A stretch of DNA of 6,652 nt from Candidatus Fermentibacterota bacterium (lineage in GTDB: Bacteria > Fermentibacterota > Fermentibacteria > Fermentibacterales > Fermentibacteraceae): the NCBI GenBank assembly GCA_012523605.1, contig JAAYTY010000197.1:1-6652 (forward strand), in the 5' to 3' direction. Of this stretch, positions 6,092-6,652 are shown one piece after another. The notes below the pieces were generated by a model. It had not been told where the DNA came from and did not search any database. It saw only the letters and a program-made list of their open reading frames with translations. The position numbers and the translations under genes are program-made. Numbering within the stretch: the first letter of the stretch is position 1; each line of letters starts with the position of its first letter.

Positions 6092-6652
6092 ATGAGATCA
6101 GCGACCAGATCCACCGTCTTCGGGCTTTCGTCCGTGGCCCTCTGGGCCACTGCCGCCAGCGCATTCAAGCTCACGCTGGGCGAGTGCACGCCCTTCCAGG
6201 CAGTTTTCGCGGCCTCGGCGGTGTCGGCCCGTCTCCTGTGGGCCGTTGCCCTCGCCAGACGCGTCCGCCCCGGTCTGAGGGACCTGCTGGGCGCCCTGCC
6301 GCGCGGAATCCTCAATCCTTTCGCCTATTACCTGATCCTGCTCGAGGCGTACGACAGGCTGCCTGCGCAGGTGGCGATGGTCATCAACTACCTGTGGCCC
6401 GTAACCCTGATCCTCCTCTCCGCTGCTGTCTTCGGGAAGCGGCTCTCCGGAAGGAGCATCGGCGCCTCGGTCCTGAGCTTCTCGGGGGTGGTGGTGCTCG
6501 CCGTGGGCAACGGCGCATGGAGCGGCAGGCTCGACGCAACGGGCCTCGCTCTGGCCCTGGCCAGCACGTTCATCTGGGCCGGCTACTGGGTCCTGAGCAT
6601 GAAGGGAGGGGGCGACCCCGTGTCCAGGCTCGCCCTCAACTTCGCCTGGGGG
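6092..6652 (+). CDS. EamA-family (DMT) membrane transporter (3' end outside the window)
   Basis: ATG 6092 opens 187 codons to the window edge; AGGGGG (6082-6087) four bases upstream is a good ribosome site. Six hydrophobic segments are visible: about 9-27, 36-55, 68-88, 93-114, 122-139 and 149-170. Basic loops RRVRPGLRD (56-64) and GKRLSGR (115-121) fit cytoplasmic sides, giving an N-in topology. The segment with INYLWPVTLILL (98-109), then FGKRL, is typical of the first EamA repeat, which ends near 140; the second repeat starts near 149 and is cut off. Complete family members have about 300 residues and ten membrane helices, and many export amino acids or other metabolites; the substrate here cannot be told. 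The gene is divergent from nrdD and shares its 227-base control region. Family call is good. Confidence 0.87.
   Translation, partial: MRSATRSTVFGLSSVALWATAASAFKLTLGECTPFQAVFAASAVSARLLWAVALARRVRPGLRDLLGALPRGILNPFAYYLILLEAYDRLPAQVAMVINYLWPVTLILLSAAVFGKRLSGRSIGASVLSFSGVVVLAVGNGAWSGRLDATGLALALASTFIWAGYWVLSMKGGGDPVSRLALNFAWG

Noticed and set aside
5827..6315. 162-codon minus-strand ORF across the nrdD/transporter region
   Set aside because: It covers the control region and the antisense of the EamA gene, and reads into nrdD in another frame; no recognisable domain.

Overview
The window is GC-rich bacterial DNA that is densely coding on both strands. It looks like a piece of the genome of an anaerobic or facultative bacterium, because it carries a complete oxygen-sensitive class III ribonucleotide reductase operon and two radical-SAM proteins. 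High GC, frequent AGG arginine codons and a secreted FG-GAP/VCBS-repeat protein would fit an anaerobic lineage of the FCB-type candidate phyla. That placement is a guess: no rRNA or marker gene is present. I see no mobile element, CRISPR array, tRNA or rRNA.

Layout. (1) 1-776, minus: 5' part of a secreted FG-GAP/VCBS-repeat protein that runs off the left edge. (2) 777-909: divergent intergenic region with an imperfect hairpin. (3) 910-2802, plus: YgiQ-family (UPF0313) radical-SAM protein. (4) 2803-2887: gap between convergent genes with two inverted repeats and no T-tract terminator. (5) 5864-2888, minus: the operon nrdD - separate 60-residue glycyl-radical ORF - nrdG, with both junctions overlapping by four bases. 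(6) 5865-6091: divergent control region with two NrdR-box-like sites exactly 31 bp apart and a candidate nrdD promoter. (7) 6092-6652, plus: 5' part of an EamA-family (DMT superfamily) membrane transporter that runs off the right edge.

How the genes work together. NrdG (radical SAM, 4Fe-4S) generates the glycyl radical on NrdD, which reduces ribonucleotides to deoxyribonucleotides without oxygen. The unusual point is that the 703-residue NrdD has no glycyl-radical motif. That motif (RVVGYY, then WNKGK) lies in the next, 60-residue ORF, in the -1 frame. The active enzyme must therefore be assembled from two polypeptides, or be made as a fusion by -1 frameshifting at a G6 run just before the nrdD stop, or the split is a homopolymer base-calling error. 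The paired NrdR-like boxes suggest the operon belongs to the standard NrdR regulon. YgiQ, the FG-GAP protein and the transporter have no evident functional link to the reductase.
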